Assembly (NCBI GenBank): GCA_947365915.1
Contig: CANAXT010000010.1
Span: 1-36,724 of the forward strand
Direction of reading: 5' to 3'
Source of the DNA: an uncultured Mycoplasmatota bacterium
GTDB lineage: Bacteria; Bacillota_I; Bacilli_A; RF39; UBA660
Length of the DNA: 36,724 nucleotides
The position numbers and the translations under genes are program-made. The stretch's first letter is position 1, and each line of letters begins with the position of its first letter. Under the pieces are notes generated by a model that made no database searches, was not told the origin of the DNA, and saw nothing but the letters and a program-made list of their open reading frames with translations. This document shows, one piece after another, positions 9,419-19,015 of the stretch.

Positions 9419-10735
9419 CTATAACTCCTGTTCCCCCTTATTCTTAAACCGAATCACAATTGGCGTTCCCTCAAAATCAAACGTCTCACGAATCTTATTC
9501 TCCAAATAACGCTCATAAGAAAAATGAACCAATCCCTTATTATTTACCTGCATATGAAACGTTGGTGGACAAGTACCAGCTTGATTACTAAAATAAATCT
9601 TTAACCGCTTTCCCTTATAAGAAGGAGGCAAATTAAGAGCATAAGCATCATTAATCACATCATTTAATAAACTCGTCTTAATTTCCCTTTTACTATTACT
9701 ATAAACCCTTTTAATCTCTGGCATCAACGTATGAATCCTTTTTTTCGTAAGAGCAGACAAAAACACAATTGGAGCATAAGTCATAAACTGAAATTCGCTT
9801 CGAATCTCCTTCGTAAAGCTCTTCATAGCAGATTCCTTATCCTCTACCGTATCCCACTTATTAACAACCAAAATAACAGCTTTTCCTGCCTCCAAAGCAT
9901 ACCCAGCAATATGCTTATCGTGTTCTACAATTCCAGTACTCGCATCAATCACAATCAAACAAACTTGAGAACGATCAATCGCTTTCATCGAACGCAGTAA
10001 ACTATACCTCTCTACATTCTCATATACCTTTCCACGTTTCCGCATCCCAGCTGTATCAATCACCACAAACTCCTCACCATGATACGTAAAAGGCGTATCA
10101 ATCGCATCACGAGTCGTTCCAGCAATCGAAGAAACAATCACACGATCCTCATTCAAAAGCGCATTCACCAAACTGCTCTTTCCAACATTCGGACGACCAA
10201 TCACCGAAAAATGAATCGCATTACAATCATCATCTTCCACAAAATTAAAATTCGCAGTAATTTCTTCTAACAAATCATAAATTCCTAAATTTTGTTCCCC
10301 ACTTACCTCAAAATACTGATCAAACCCTAACTCATAAAAATCATACTGATGCTCCTTAAAAAACTTACTATCCGTTTTATTAATCACAACATAAACATCC
10401 TTCTTAGACTTTCGTAACATATCACGAACAACCAAATCATTTGAAGTTAACCCTTCTTTTCCATCCACAACAAACAAAACCAAATCAGCCTCATCGATCG
10501 CTAATTCAGCTTGACCACGAATATCCACATTAAAACTTGCCTCGCCAGAATCAATTCCACCCGTATCAATCAAATGAAAACTCTTATCATTATGTACCAC
10601 AGTTCCATAAATCCGATCCCTTGTAATTCCAGGAGTATCCTCAATAATAGACACCTTTTTCCCAACCAAACGATTAAAAATAGTAGACTTTCCAACATTC
10701 GGTCTACCCAAAAGGGCAACTACAGGTTTCTTCAT
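9419..10735 (-). CDS. der: Ribosome biogenesis GTPase Der (EngA)
   Basis: Tandem GTPase domains: LLGRPNVGKSTIFNRLVG...VIGRPNVGKSSLVNAL, DTAGMRKRGKV, NKWD, and a C-terminal KH-like domain. Confidence 0.97.
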   Translation of the reverse strand: MKKPVVALLGRPNVGKSTIFNRLVGKKVSIIEDTPGITRDRIYGTVVHNDKSFHLIDTGGIDSGEASFNVDIRGQAELAIDEADLVLFVVDGKEGLTSNDLVVRDMLRKSKKDVYVVINKTDSKFFKEHQYDFYELGFDQYFEVSGEQNLGIYDLLEEITANFNFVEDDDCNAIHFSVIGRPNVGKSSLVNALLNEDRVIVSSIAGTTRDAIDTPFTYHGEEFVVIDTAGMRKRGKVYENVERYSLLRSMKAIDRSQVCLIVIDASTGIVEHDKHIAGYALEAGKAVILVVNKWDTVEDKESAMKSFTKEIRSEFQFMTYAPIVFLSALTKKRIHTLMPEIKRVYSNSKREIKTSLLNDVINDAYALNLPPSYKGKRLKIYFSNQAGTCPPTFHMQVNNKGLVHFSYERYLENKIRETFDFEGTPIVIRFKNKGEQEL

Positions 10736-10779
10736 ACATTACCACCTCGCTTGCTCCATTATAACACAACATAAACCAA

Positions 10780-11274
10780 TTAACAAAGACTCTTATGAAA
10801 TAACTTCCCAAAATTCATCACTTTCCGCGCCTCTTCCCCATAAACCAAACTACTATACTCCAACAAACGAATATAACTAGACTTAGAAACTGACGAATCA
10901 ATTTGAAGAAAAAAATTATTTTGATATCGATAAAAACTAGACTTTTCCAAAACCTCAGAAGGCAAATCCAAAACATCCTCTACCTGATACAAAAAACCAT
11001 GATCCTTATTCACATGAATACTCATCTCTACTGAATGATCAAAATAATCCAAATAAGGAATATCATCACCCTCAATCTTTACAACAGTACCATAATTAGA
11101 ATCCATATAAATATCAATTTGATAAAACCCATTCATCTCTATCTCATAACAATCCTCTAACTTCAAAAACAACTCCTTAAAATAATCCTCTAACACATCC
11201 CGATTTAACACCTCAAAAGAAAAATTGGGCAAAAAAATAACCACGTTTTCTTGATCTAATTTCATGACTTTCAT
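10780..11274 (-). CDS. Hypothetical protein between der and engB
   Basis: Track ORF starts at 11313, but AGGTGATAAGATG places a good ribosome-binding site before the internal Met (MKVMKLDQENVVIFLPNFSFEVL) at 11274. Confidence 0.6.
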   Translation of the reverse strand: MKVMKLDQENVVIFLPNFSFEVLNRDVLEDYFKELFLKLEDCYEIEMNGFYQIDIYMDSNYGTVVKIEGDDIPYLDYFDHSVEMSIHVNKDHGFLYQVEDVLDLPSEVLEKSSFYRYQNNFFLQIDSSVSKSSYIRLLEYSSLVYGEEARKVMNFGKLFHKSLC

Positions 11275-11315
11275 CTTATCACCTAGACTATTATATGAAA
11301 CAATCAAGATCATGG

Positions 11316-11897
11316 TTAAATAGTTCGAACAATTTTTTCTCCGATTTCTTCTTTTCCCTCTTTTGTAACACTAGAAAACAATACAAAATCATCCCCTACA
11401 ACAAGTTCTAGTTCATCTAAAATCGCATTTCTTTGACGTTGATGCAAAGTAACCCCCACCTTATCAATTTTAGTAGCTACAATCGTAACTGGCAACTTAT
11501 AATACTTTAAGAAATTATACATCATCAAATCATCACTTGTCGGCTTATGTCTAAAATCAACCAACAAAAATACTTGCTTCAAATTAGGACGATTTTTCAA
11601 ATAATCTTCCATCATCAAACCAAACTTTTTTTGCTTCGTCTTATTAATTGCAGCATAACCATATCCAGGAGCATCTACCAAATAAAAAGCATCATTCACC
11701 AAATAAAAATTAATCGTTTGCGTTTTCCCAGGAGTAGCAGAAGTTCTAGCATAATTTTTTCTATGAATCATGGTATTAATAAAACTACTTTTCCCAACAT
11801 TAGACCGTCCAACAAGTAAAAATTCAGGCTTATCATCTGTTGGATATTGACTACGTCTTACCGCACTCACCACCAAATCCACACTGTTAATTTTCAT
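11316..11897 (-). CDS. engB: Ribosome biogenesis GTPase YihA/YsxC (EngB)
   Basis: EFLLVGRSNVGKSSFINTMIHRKNYARTSATPGKTQTINFY...DAPGYGYA...VATKIDKV. Confidence 0.96.
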   Translation of the reverse strand: MKINSVDLVVSAVRRSQYPTDDKPEFLLVGRSNVGKSSFINTMIHRKNYARTSATPGKTQTINFYLVNDAFYLVDAPGYGYAAINKTKQKKFGLMMEDYLKNRPNLKQVFLLVDFRHKPTSDDLMMYNFLKYYKLPVTIVATKIDKVGVTLHQRQRNAILDELELVVGDDFVLFSSVTKEGKEEIGEKIVRTI

Positions 11898-11985
11898 AAT
11901 ATGACTTCCTTTCTATATTGGAAATATTTAGTCTATTTATTATAACATGTGATCATACACTTTGTCAAAATACTTCACAAAATCC

Positions 11986-12642
11986 TCACGATTCTTTTTT
12001 TAATTTTACTTTTCCAATCTGAGTTTTCTCAACATAACAAGATACTTCAGTAAAATGTGGATCATAACCGTATTTTTCTCTACTAAAAGCCAAACACATA
12101 GAAGACCAATCTCTACCTTCATTTAATAAACGTTGGACCAATTCATCATGAAATACAACATTTCCTTCCTGATCACTTAAATCAACACAATTCTCCTCAC
12201 CATATAATTTCGCTTGAATATCACATTCTAACTTATCACAATAAAACGCAAATCGAGCCTCTTCCGTTTTCCGTTCATCAAATTCAAAAATCAATGACTT
12301 AATTTGATCTTGCCTTAATACATCACGAAGAATCATTTGCACTGCCTGATGTCCTTGAGATAACTTTTCCTCTATAGATACATCCCATAACGTCAAATCA
12401 CCAATCACAGTTTCCTCTAACTCATGAATTGCAAGCATAAACAACACACGAGAAATATCAATGTCGTAGCCATACTCTGACCACATAATAATAGCCAATT
12501 GCTGAACACCATAAACATGCTCTGCAATACTTTCTAATCGTTCTCTTTTTACATTCCATACCTTCCAACCAGAGCGAATCACATGTTTTAATTTATTGCA
12601 CAAAACATAATAACTCACCACTGCTGCAGCTTGTTTTTCCAT
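11986..12642 (-). CDS. HD-domain phosphohydrolase (YfbR/HDDC2-like)
   Basis: RLESIAEHVYGVQQLAIIMWSEYGYDIDISRVLFMLAIHELEETVIGDLT: HD-type metal-binding pattern. Confidence 0.85.
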   Translation of the reverse strand: MEKQAAAVVSYYVLCNKLKHVIRSGWKVWNVKRERLESIAEHVYGVQQLAIIMWSEYGYDIDISRVLFMLAIHELEETVIGDLTLWDVSIEEKLSQGHQAVQMILRDVLRQDQIKSLIFEFDERKTEEARFAFYCDKLECDIQAKLYGEENCVDLSDQEGNVVFHDELVQRLLNEGRDWSSMCLAFSREKYGYDPHFTEVSCYVEKTQIGKVKLKKES

Positions 12643-12713
12643 CCAAATCCCCCCTCACAAAATTAATACTTATTTTACCACCCACCACCATCAAAGTCAA
12701 TCAAATAGAAAAC

Positions 12714-12741
12714 TTGTTTTTTTTTTAGAATATGCTACAAT
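12714..12741 (+). promoter_or_regulatory. Sigma-A-like promoter for the YbaK-type gene
   Basis: -35 TTGTTT (12714-12719), 16-nt spacer, -10 TACAAT (12736-12741). A GAGGAGGA ribosome-binding site precedes the ATG at 12759. Confidence 0.65.
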
Positions 12742-12758
12742 AGAAATGAGGAGGATTT

Positions 12759-13226
12759 ATGGGACTACTAGAAGTGAGAAATGAATTTGAAAAAATTGGA
12801 ATTGTAGACCAAATTATTATTTTAGAAGAAAGCACCTCGACAGTCGAAGAAGCAGCCCATGCTCTTCATATAGAACCTGCTAGAGTCGCAAAAACAATCA
12901 CACTAAAATCAAAAGATGGATGTCTACTGGTTGTTACTGCAGGAAACCGAAAAATAGACAATTCCAAGTTCAAAAAAACATTCAAATTAAAAGCAAAAAT
13001 GCTAACACCAGAAGAAGCATTCGAATATACAGGTCATATGATAGGAGGAATTTGCCCATTCGGTTTAAAAAAACCTCTTCCAGTTTACCTTGATGTTTCT
13101 TTAAAAAAATTTACCAAAGTTTATCCAGCTTGTGGAGACGCACATTCTGCCATTGGATTAACCATAGAAGAATTAGAACAATATAGCCACATGACTGACT
13201 GGGTAGATGTAACAAAAGACCAATGA
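12759..13226 (+). CDS. YbaK/EbsC-type aminoacyl-tRNA deacylase
   Basis: STVEEAAHALHIEPARVAKTITLKSKDGCLLVVTAGNRKIDNSKFKKTF...MIGGICPFGLKKPLPVYLDVSLKKFTKVYPACGDAHSAIGLT. Confidence 0.9.
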   Translation: MGLLEVRNEFEKIGIVDQIIILEESTSTVEEAAHALHIEPARVAKTITLKSKDGCLLVVTAGNRKIDNSKFKKTFKLKAKMLTPEEAFEYTGHMIGGICPFGLKKPLPVYLDVSLKKFTKVYPACGDAHSAIGLTIEELEQYSHMTDWVDVTKDQ

Positions 13227-13240
13227 GGTCTTTTATTTTT
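13214..13240 (+). terminator. Intrinsic terminator overlapping the stop codon of the YbaK-type gene
   Basis: AAAAGACC-AATGA-GGTCTTTT followed by ATTTTT. Confidence 0.75.
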
Positions 13241-14102
13241 GATATAATGATTTCATTAAAATTGCTCCAACATCTTGTGTATTATGAGCTTCACAAATCG
13301 TAATTGGTTCCAGTCTCTTTTCCTTAATCGCATTAATATAATCTTCTGCCCTAGGATAATACTCCAAATCTTCTTCAAACAAAGACAATTGCCCTTTTTC
13401 TGGACGATCACCAAATGCTTTATGAACCTTTTCCCCCTTATCTGTATAATCTACAGGATACACATGAAAATGAGTCTGTAACAACTTATCTCTTCCAAGT
13501 TCAGATTCAATTTTATCAAGTACTGCTATCATCGCCTCCTTACTCTTCATAGATCCCAACTCTCTTGCATGAAGATGCGCAAAATCAATACAAGGATACG
13601 CAATAGGAACACGCTTACAAATTTCAATAATTTCATCTAAACTTCCTAACTGATTCACTTTCCCACCAATTTCAGGATAAAGATGAATAGACGAATCCAA
13701 TTCAGGAACGATTTCATTGAGAGCAGCAATCAACTGCTCAAGACCTTCCTTTCGATCCTGAAACCCTCCGCCTGGATGAAAAATAATACGATTTACTCCT
13801 AATATTTTTGCAAGCTCATAAGCTTTTTTTATTTCTAATTGTGACCGCTTTACAGTCTCTGGCTTCATAGAAGCCAAGCATATATAATATGGAGCATGAA
13901 TCGTCATCATAATATGATGCTTTAAAGCAAGATCACGATAAAGATTTGCCTGTTCTTCTTTCATGCGGATGCCATAAGTACATTGTAACTCAATCACATC
14001 TAAATTTAACTGTTCCAACCACTGAAAAATGTATTCTCTCTTTTTATATTCCTCAAAAAAATGAATTGGAAATCCTGCCACTCCAAATTTTGCTTTTTCC
14101 AT
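13233..14102 (-). CDS. Sugar-phosphate isomerase/epimerase-like (AP endonuclease family 2) TIM-barrel protein
   Basis: VIELQCTYGIRM...MTIHAPYYICLAS...RIIFHPGGG...YPEIGGK...PCIDFAHLHAR...THFHVYPVDY...TICEAHNTQDVGAILMKSLY. Confidence 0.8.
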   Translation of the reverse strand: MEKAKFGVAGFPIHFFEEYKKREYIFQWLEQLNLDVIELQCTYGIRMKEEQANLYRDLALKHHIMMTIHAPYYICLASMKPETVKRSQLEIKKAYELAKILGVNRIIFHPGGGFQDRKEGLEQLIAALNEIVPELDSSIHLYPEIGGKVNQLGSLDEIIEICKRVPIAYPCIDFAHLHARELGSMKSKEAMIAVLDKIESELGRDKLLQTHFHVYPVDYTDKGEKVHKAFGDRPEKGQLSLFEEDLEYYPRAEDYINAIKEKRLEPITICEAHNTQDVGAILMKSLYQK

Positions 14103-14142
14103 AATACCACCTAAATTTATTATAAAGGAAAATCAAAAAACA

Positions 14143-15564
14143 TCAATGATAATACGTAATATTGTAATTACTAGGACCAATAATCACATGTCCATCCAAA
14201 TCAAACCTAGAACCATGACAAGGGCAATCCCATGTTTTTTCCACAGAATTAAATAACAAACTACACTTCATATGTGGACAACGATTATAAACAACATGTT
14301 CCTTTCCCCACTTATCCACATAAATTGCCAAATCTCCTTCAAAATAGACATTATCAGGATTCCATTTTTTACTTTTCCACACCTTATTTTCAATCATTGG
14401 CTTCATTCCACCATAAATAATTTTTGGCAATGACTCTATATGTAACTTTCGTAATGGAGAAAACAATTCCTCATAACGATTATAAATATCTAAAATCATA
14501 TCAGAAATAATTTTTCCAGCCAAATTACTATTCGTCATTCCCCAAGTATTATATCCTGTTGCCAAATAAAGATCTCTACTTCCCTTCTCCAATCTTCCAA
14601 TAAATGGAAGCTGATCAAACGTCATAATATCATGATTACTCCACATATACCTCGGCCTAAGCCCCATCTTCAAAACAGACTTCTCTAACACATCAAAATG
14701 TTTCTTGGAATCATACTTTTGATATAACGGATGTGACTCTGATGCATAAATCATATAACCATTTCGCTCATCCTGATGATAACGTATTGAAACGACGGGC
14801 TGATCCACACTAATAGCAGAATATGGTTCTACCTTTTCCACCTTAGCAGCCGATACATAAGATCGCTCTAAAGTACATTTTAAAGGAATCAAAAATGGAA
14901 ATAAAAAATAAGGATAATGACAAGCAAATACTATCTTTTTAGCGCATATAGACACCAATTCATTGCCACATATATAACCATGACTCCCTTTTTTCATAAA
15001 ATGAATATCCGTCTTCTCATAAAACTGAACCCCAGACTGCTTACAAATTTCTTTCAAAGATAAAATATATTTAATTGGATGAAACACATAAGTTCCGTCC
15101 ACCTTTATCGCATTTCCTTCTTGTTCCACCTCAACACCAAATTGTTCCAATAACCTCTTTTCTTCCATAACAGATGAATTCTCATGCTGTGAAAAAACAT
15201 AAGACACAACAGATTCAAAATCACAATCAATATGATGTTCCTCTATAATTGACCTAATCAATTCAATTGCCTCTAATTGAGAATCCAAATACTTTTTTGA
15301 TACATCTAGAGAATGTTTCTTTTTTAAATCACTATAAATCGTCTCTTGCAAATAAGTAATTTTCCCAGTCGTTCTAGCACTAATACCATGTCCAACTTTA
15401 TTTTTATCCACTACCACTACATTGAATCCCTTATTCCGAAGATGATAAGCAGTAGCAACCCCTGTCATTCCTGCCCCCACAATCAAGACATCACACGTAA
15501 TATCTTGTCTTAAAATAGACTCTTGATCATAAATATTTTCTAACCATATACTTTTTCGTTTCAT
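14143..15564 (-). CDS. FAD-dependent oxidoreductase with C-terminal Rieske [2Fe-2S] domain
   Basis: DVLIVGAGMTGVATAYHLRNKGFNVVVVDKNKVGHGISARTTGKIT; Rieske ligands NRCPHMKCSLLFNSVEKTWDCPCHGSRFDLDG. Confidence 0.93.
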   Translation of the reverse strand: MKRKSIWLENIYDQESILRQDITCDVLIVGAGMTGVATAYHLRNKGFNVVVVDKNKVGHGISARTTGKITYLQETIYSDLKKKHSLDVSKKYLDSQLEAIELIRSIIEEHHIDCDFESVVSYVFSQHENSSVMEEKRLLEQFGVEVEQEGNAIKVDGTYVFHPIKYILSLKEICKQSGVQFYEKTDIHFMKKGSHGYICGNELVSICAKKIVFACHYPYFLFPFLIPLKCTLERSYVSAAKVEKVEPYSAISVDQPVVSIRYHQDERNGYMIYASESHPLYQKYDSKKHFDVLEKSVLKMGLRPRYMWSNHDIMTFDQLPFIGRLEKGSRDLYLATGYNTWGMTNSNLAGKIISDMILDIYNRYEELFSPLRKLHIESLPKIIYGGMKPMIENKVWKSKKWNPDNVYFEGDLAIYVDKWGKEHVVYNRCPHMKCSLLFNSVEKTWDCPCHGSRFDLDGHVIIGPSNYNITYYH

Positions 15565-15608
15565 AAATTCCTCCTAATTCATTATGAATGAAAAAATTTA
15601 ATAATAAA

Positions 15609-15630
15609 CAAAAAAAAGTCAATTCTGACT
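15609..15630 (-). terminator. Intrinsic terminator overlapping the 3' end of the 213-aa ORF
   Basis: Minus strand AGTCA-GAAT-TGACTTTTTTTTG. Confidence 0.6.
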
Positions 15631-16270
15631 ATTTTCTGCACGTTAATCCCATACCCTCATAATAAGATTTCACACTATCAATACTTTGATTAAACTCTAA
15701 ATCAACAAACACACTACTAACTCCTGTTTCAGATTCTGCATTGATAGCATCACGATCAACATCAGCATAATTGGTAACTACATTAAATGAAAACGTATCA
15801 TTATTCAAATTCGATTTTACAGAAAAACCTTTATACTTTTTATAAATTTCTTCTGATTCTGTATAAAGCTCTTTTCGAATTGGCAATTCCTCTTTTCCAA
15901 TATCACTAATAGCCTTCATAGTTAATGTATAATCTTCCTTTTTAAGTTGCTTATCAACATAAGTAATTACCGTTTTTATACTAGTCGTATAATCATTATC
16001 TTTTAATGATTGTGAACATGTCATAGTAAGTGTTTTTCCAGCATTCGGATCTTTTGGCTCTTTTTTTACAGTACTACCACCTTTATCTGATCCAAAGTGA
16101 AAACCATTATCTCTAAAATTAACCCAACCTTTATACAAATATGGCATACATACCATAAATAGTAATACAACAGCAACTATCACAATGACCGTTTTTCGTT
16201 CAGAATCCATTTTTTTCCACGATTCCATCATTGATTTTAAAACACTTTTTTTCTCTTTTTTTTGTTTCAT
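15629..16270 (-). CDS. Membrane-anchored hypothetical protein (related in layout to the next upstream ORF)
   Basis: Basic N-terminus plus one TM segment (TVIVIVAVVLLFMVCMPYLY), a linker, then an extracellular domain starting LTMTCSQ and ending GLTCRK. Confidence 0.7.
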   Translation of the reverse strand: MKQKKEKKSVLKSMMESWKKMDSERKTVIVIVAVVLLFMVCMPYLYKGWVNFRDNGFHFGSDKGGSTVKKEPKDPNAGKTLTMTCSQSLKDNDYTTSIKTVITYVDKQLKKEDYTLTMKAISDIGKEELPIRKELYTESEEIYKKYKGFSVKSNLNNDTFSFNVVTNYADVDRDAINAESETGVSSVFVDLEFNQSIDSVKSYYEGMGLTCRK

Positions 16271-16272
16271 TT

Positions 16273-17169
16273 CTATCCCTCACTTATCTGACAAGTATAC
16301 CCTGCAATATTGAAATATTCTGTAACCAATTCTAATGTATCTGTTTTTCGAACATCATTAAACGCGTGCAATACATCATCACCTTCATTTTCTTTATATT
16401 CATATGAAATTTTTGAAAAATCTGCTTTTGTATAATCTGTTTTCACAGTAAACACATGCTTGTCCCCTGACGGCACATATTTTGTAGTAAACCCTTTTAC
16501 TTTTCCAAGTTTGTTGATCCATTCCTGATAATATTCTGCTACATATGGAAGATCAGTTTGTCCAGTTGCATCAATTGCTGATATCGTCCGAATTGTTTCA
16601 TCACTTAAAACGCCTTTTCCAACTTGATAACGAACTTTAATGCTATCTACAGTACGAATTCCACTATCATCATAAGTTTTTCTGCAAGAAAAGTTCTTAA
16701 ACTGTAATTTGGGACTACCACCATTATTTCCGCTTCCTCCATTGTTTCCAGAGCTTCCGTTTCCGCTTCCTCCATTGTTTCCAGAGCTTCCGTTTCCACT
16801 TCCTCCATTGTTTCCAGAGCCTCCATTTCCGCTTCCTCCATTGTTTCCAGAGCTTCCGTTTCCACTTCCTCCATTATTTCCAGAGCTTCCGTTTCCACTT
16901 CCTCCATTATTTCCAGAGCTTCCATTTCCGCTTCCTCCATTGTTTCCAGAGTTTCCATTTCCACTTCCTCCATTATTTCCAGAGCTTCCGTTTCCACTTC
17001 CTCCATTAGAGTTTCCGTTGTTATTTTCACCATTTTGATTGGAATTATTATTTGGATTATTTGAATTTTTTCCTTTATTCATAAAGACAAGAACCATCGC
17101 TACAATTGCAATAATCACAACTACCAATACAGAAATCAAAATAATCTTTGTTTTCTTGCTTTTATCCAT
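16273..17169 (-). CDS. Membrane-anchored protein with (GGSGNGxSGNN)8 spacer
   Basis: TM segment (IILISVLVVVIIAIVAMVLVFM), N-rich linker, eight 11-aa repeats, then a C-terminal domain bounded by FSCRK...GYTCQI. Confidence 0.8.
   Translation of the reverse strand: MDKSKKTKIILISVLVVVIIAIVAMVLVFMNKGKNSNNPNNNSNQNGENNNGNSNGGSGNGSSGNNGGSGNGNSGNNGGSGNGSSGNNGGSGNGSSGNNGGSGNGSSGNNGGSGNGGSGNNGGSGNGSSGNNGGSGNGSSGNNGGSGNNGGSPKLQFKNFSCRKTYDDSGIRTVDSIKVRYQVGKGVLSDETIRTISAIDATGQTDLPYVAEYYQEWINKLGKVKGFTTKYVPSGDKHVFTVKTDYTKADFSKISYEYKENEGDDVLHAFNDVRKTDTLELVTEYFNIAGYTCQISEG
16741..17004 (-). repeat. In-frame 33-bp minisatellite, 8 units (11-aa period GGSGNGxSGNN)
   Basis: Plus-strand unit approximately TCCATTGTTTCCAGAGCTTCCGTTTCCGCTTCC, with few substitutions between copies. 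Confidence 0.92.
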
Positions 17170-17272
17170 ATGATATCCTCCTTATTCTATCTATTTATAA
17201 GTATATCAATTTTTTCGTAAATTGAAAAGACAAAATTGTTTTCTTTTATAAAGGAATGACATTTCTATACAG

Positions 17273-19015
17273 TTAATCCTCAAATTGACTCATATACAAA
17301 TCATAATAAAAACCTTTTTGTGCTAATAACTGTTCATGATTACCTCTTTCAATGATCTCTCCATGATTCAAAACCAAAATCGTATCCGCACTACGAATGG
17401 TAGATAAACGATGTGCAATCACAAAACTAGTTCTTCCATTCATAAGCTCTTTCATTCCTTGATTAATTTGAAGTTCTGTCCGTGTATCTACATTACTCGT
17501 TGCCTCATCCAAAATAAGAATATCTGGATCCGCTAAAATCGCTCGAGCAATCGCAATCAATTGTCTTTCACCCTCAGAAAAATTACTGCCTTCCTCTTCT
17601 ACAATAGAATCATATCCGTTAGGAAGTCGATGAATAAACTGATGTGCTTGAGCCTTTTTACTCGCTTCAATCACTTCCAATTCGGTAGCAAACTTATTTC
17701 CATATCGAATATTTTCTTTCACTGTTCCCTTAAATAAATGAGTATCCTGTAAAACAATTCCAATCTTTTTTCGAAGTTCTTTTTGCTTCACTTTAGAAAT
17801 GTCAATACCATCAATTTTAATCACACCATCACTAACATCATAAAATCGAGTTAACAAATTAATAATCGTTGTTTTTCCAGCACCTGTAGGCCCAACCAAA
17901 GCCACCGATTCTCCCTTTGAAACCTCTAAATTAATATCCTTTAATATTGGCTTATTTTTTGTATACCCAAAATGAACATGTTCTAGCGAAACAAACCCTT
18001 CTACATGATCAAATGAAATAGGCTCTTTCACATCTACAATTTCAATTGGTTGATCCATTACCTCAAACACTCGTTCCGCCCCTGCCAAAGCAGCCTGAAT
18101 AGAAGCATATAAAGTCGCTAACTGATTGATTGGTCTACGAAACATATCTGCATATGTAACAAAAGCCAAAATATTTCCAACAGTAGCATGTCCAAACACC
18201 GTCATAATAGATCCAACTGCAATAATCAGTACATATCCAATATTATTCACAGCCACATTAGCAGGAATTACCAAATTTGAATATAACTCTGCTTTAATAG
18301 AAACTTCTCTAAGAGCATTATTATATTGTTCAAATTCTAAAACCGATTCGTCTTCTTTACAATAACTTTTGATCACTCGCATACCAGTCATCATTTCTTC
18401 AGATACTCCATTTAACTTTCCCAAATTATCTTGTTGTTTCATAAAATACTTTCCAGAAGCGACTCCGATTTTCACTACAATCCAAAAGAAAATCGGAACC
18501 GTAACAATTGTTGCAAGAGCCAAAAAAGGATTCATAATAAACATAATAACAGTCACACCAACCAACATTAATACACTGCTGATAATTTGAATAACGGCTT
18601 CACTCAAAGCATCATCAATAATCGTAATATCATTCGTAAAACGACTCATCAAATCTCCTTTTTTATGTTGATCAAAAAAACTCAAATCTAACTTTTCTAA
18701 GTGCTGGAACAAATCTGTACGCAAATAATACATCGACTGCTCTGAAATACGAACCATAATATAATTCGTAATCCATCTAGAAAACGTAATTAATAAATAA
18801 AGTATAACCAAAGCGATACATAAAAATAATAATGGCTTCATATCCTCCTTTCCGACAAATTGATCCACCGCTACACTAAGCAAATAAGGAGCAATCACAC
18901 TAGCAACCGTTGCAAACAAAACAAAAAAAGTAACAAATCCCAATTTTAAACGATCTTTTTTCAAATATCCCCAAAGACGTTTCATTGTTTGTTTAGGATT
19001 CAATGCTTTTTCCAC
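17273..19015 (-). CDS. ABC exporter half-transporter (TMD-NBD), partner with canonical catalytic residues
   Basis: GPTGAGKTT Walker A, ILILDEATSNVD Walker B with Glu, H-loop VIAHRLST, atypical signature NFSEGERQ. Confidence 0.93.
   Translation of the reverse strand: MEKALNPKQTMKRLWGYLKKDRLKLGFVTFFVLFATVASVIAPYLLSVAVDQFVGKEDMKPLLFLCIALVILYLLITFSRWITNYIMVRISEQSMYYLRTDLFQHLEKLDLSFFDQHKKGDLMSRFTNDITIIDDALSEAVIQIISSVLMLVGVTVIMFIMNPFLALATIVTVPIFFWIVVKIGVASGKYFMKQQDNLGKLNGVSEEMMTGMRVIKSYCKEDESVLEFEQYNNALREVSIKAELYSNLVIPANVAVNNIGYVLIIAVGSIMTVFGHATVGNILAFVTYADMFRRPINQLATLYASIQAALAGAERVFEVMDQPIEIVDVKEPISFDHVEGFVSLEHVHFGYTKNKPILKDINLEVSKGESVALVGPTGAGKTTIINLLTRFYDVSDGVIKIDGIDISKVKQKELRKKIGIVLQDTHLFKGTVKENIRYGNKFATELEVIEASKKAQAHQFIHRLPNGYDSIVEEEGSNFSEGERQLIAIARAILADPDILILDEATSNVDTRTELQINQGMKELMNGRTSFVIAHRLSTIRSADTILVLNHGEIIERGNHEQLLAQKGFYYDLYMSQFED

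Noticed and set aside
9731-10774. Plus-strand ORFs 9731..10000, 10079..10270 and 10511..10774 opposite der
   Set aside because: Antisense to der, with arginine/asparagine/isoleucine-rich translations typical of shadow frames.
16647-17038. Overlapping ORFs 16647..17033 (-) and 16709..17038 (+) with regular MEEVETEALE and PPLFPELPF repeats
   Set aside because: They are other-frame readings of the 33-bp minisatellite in the 298-aa gene. Periodicity 33 keeps all frames open. No independent evidence of translation.
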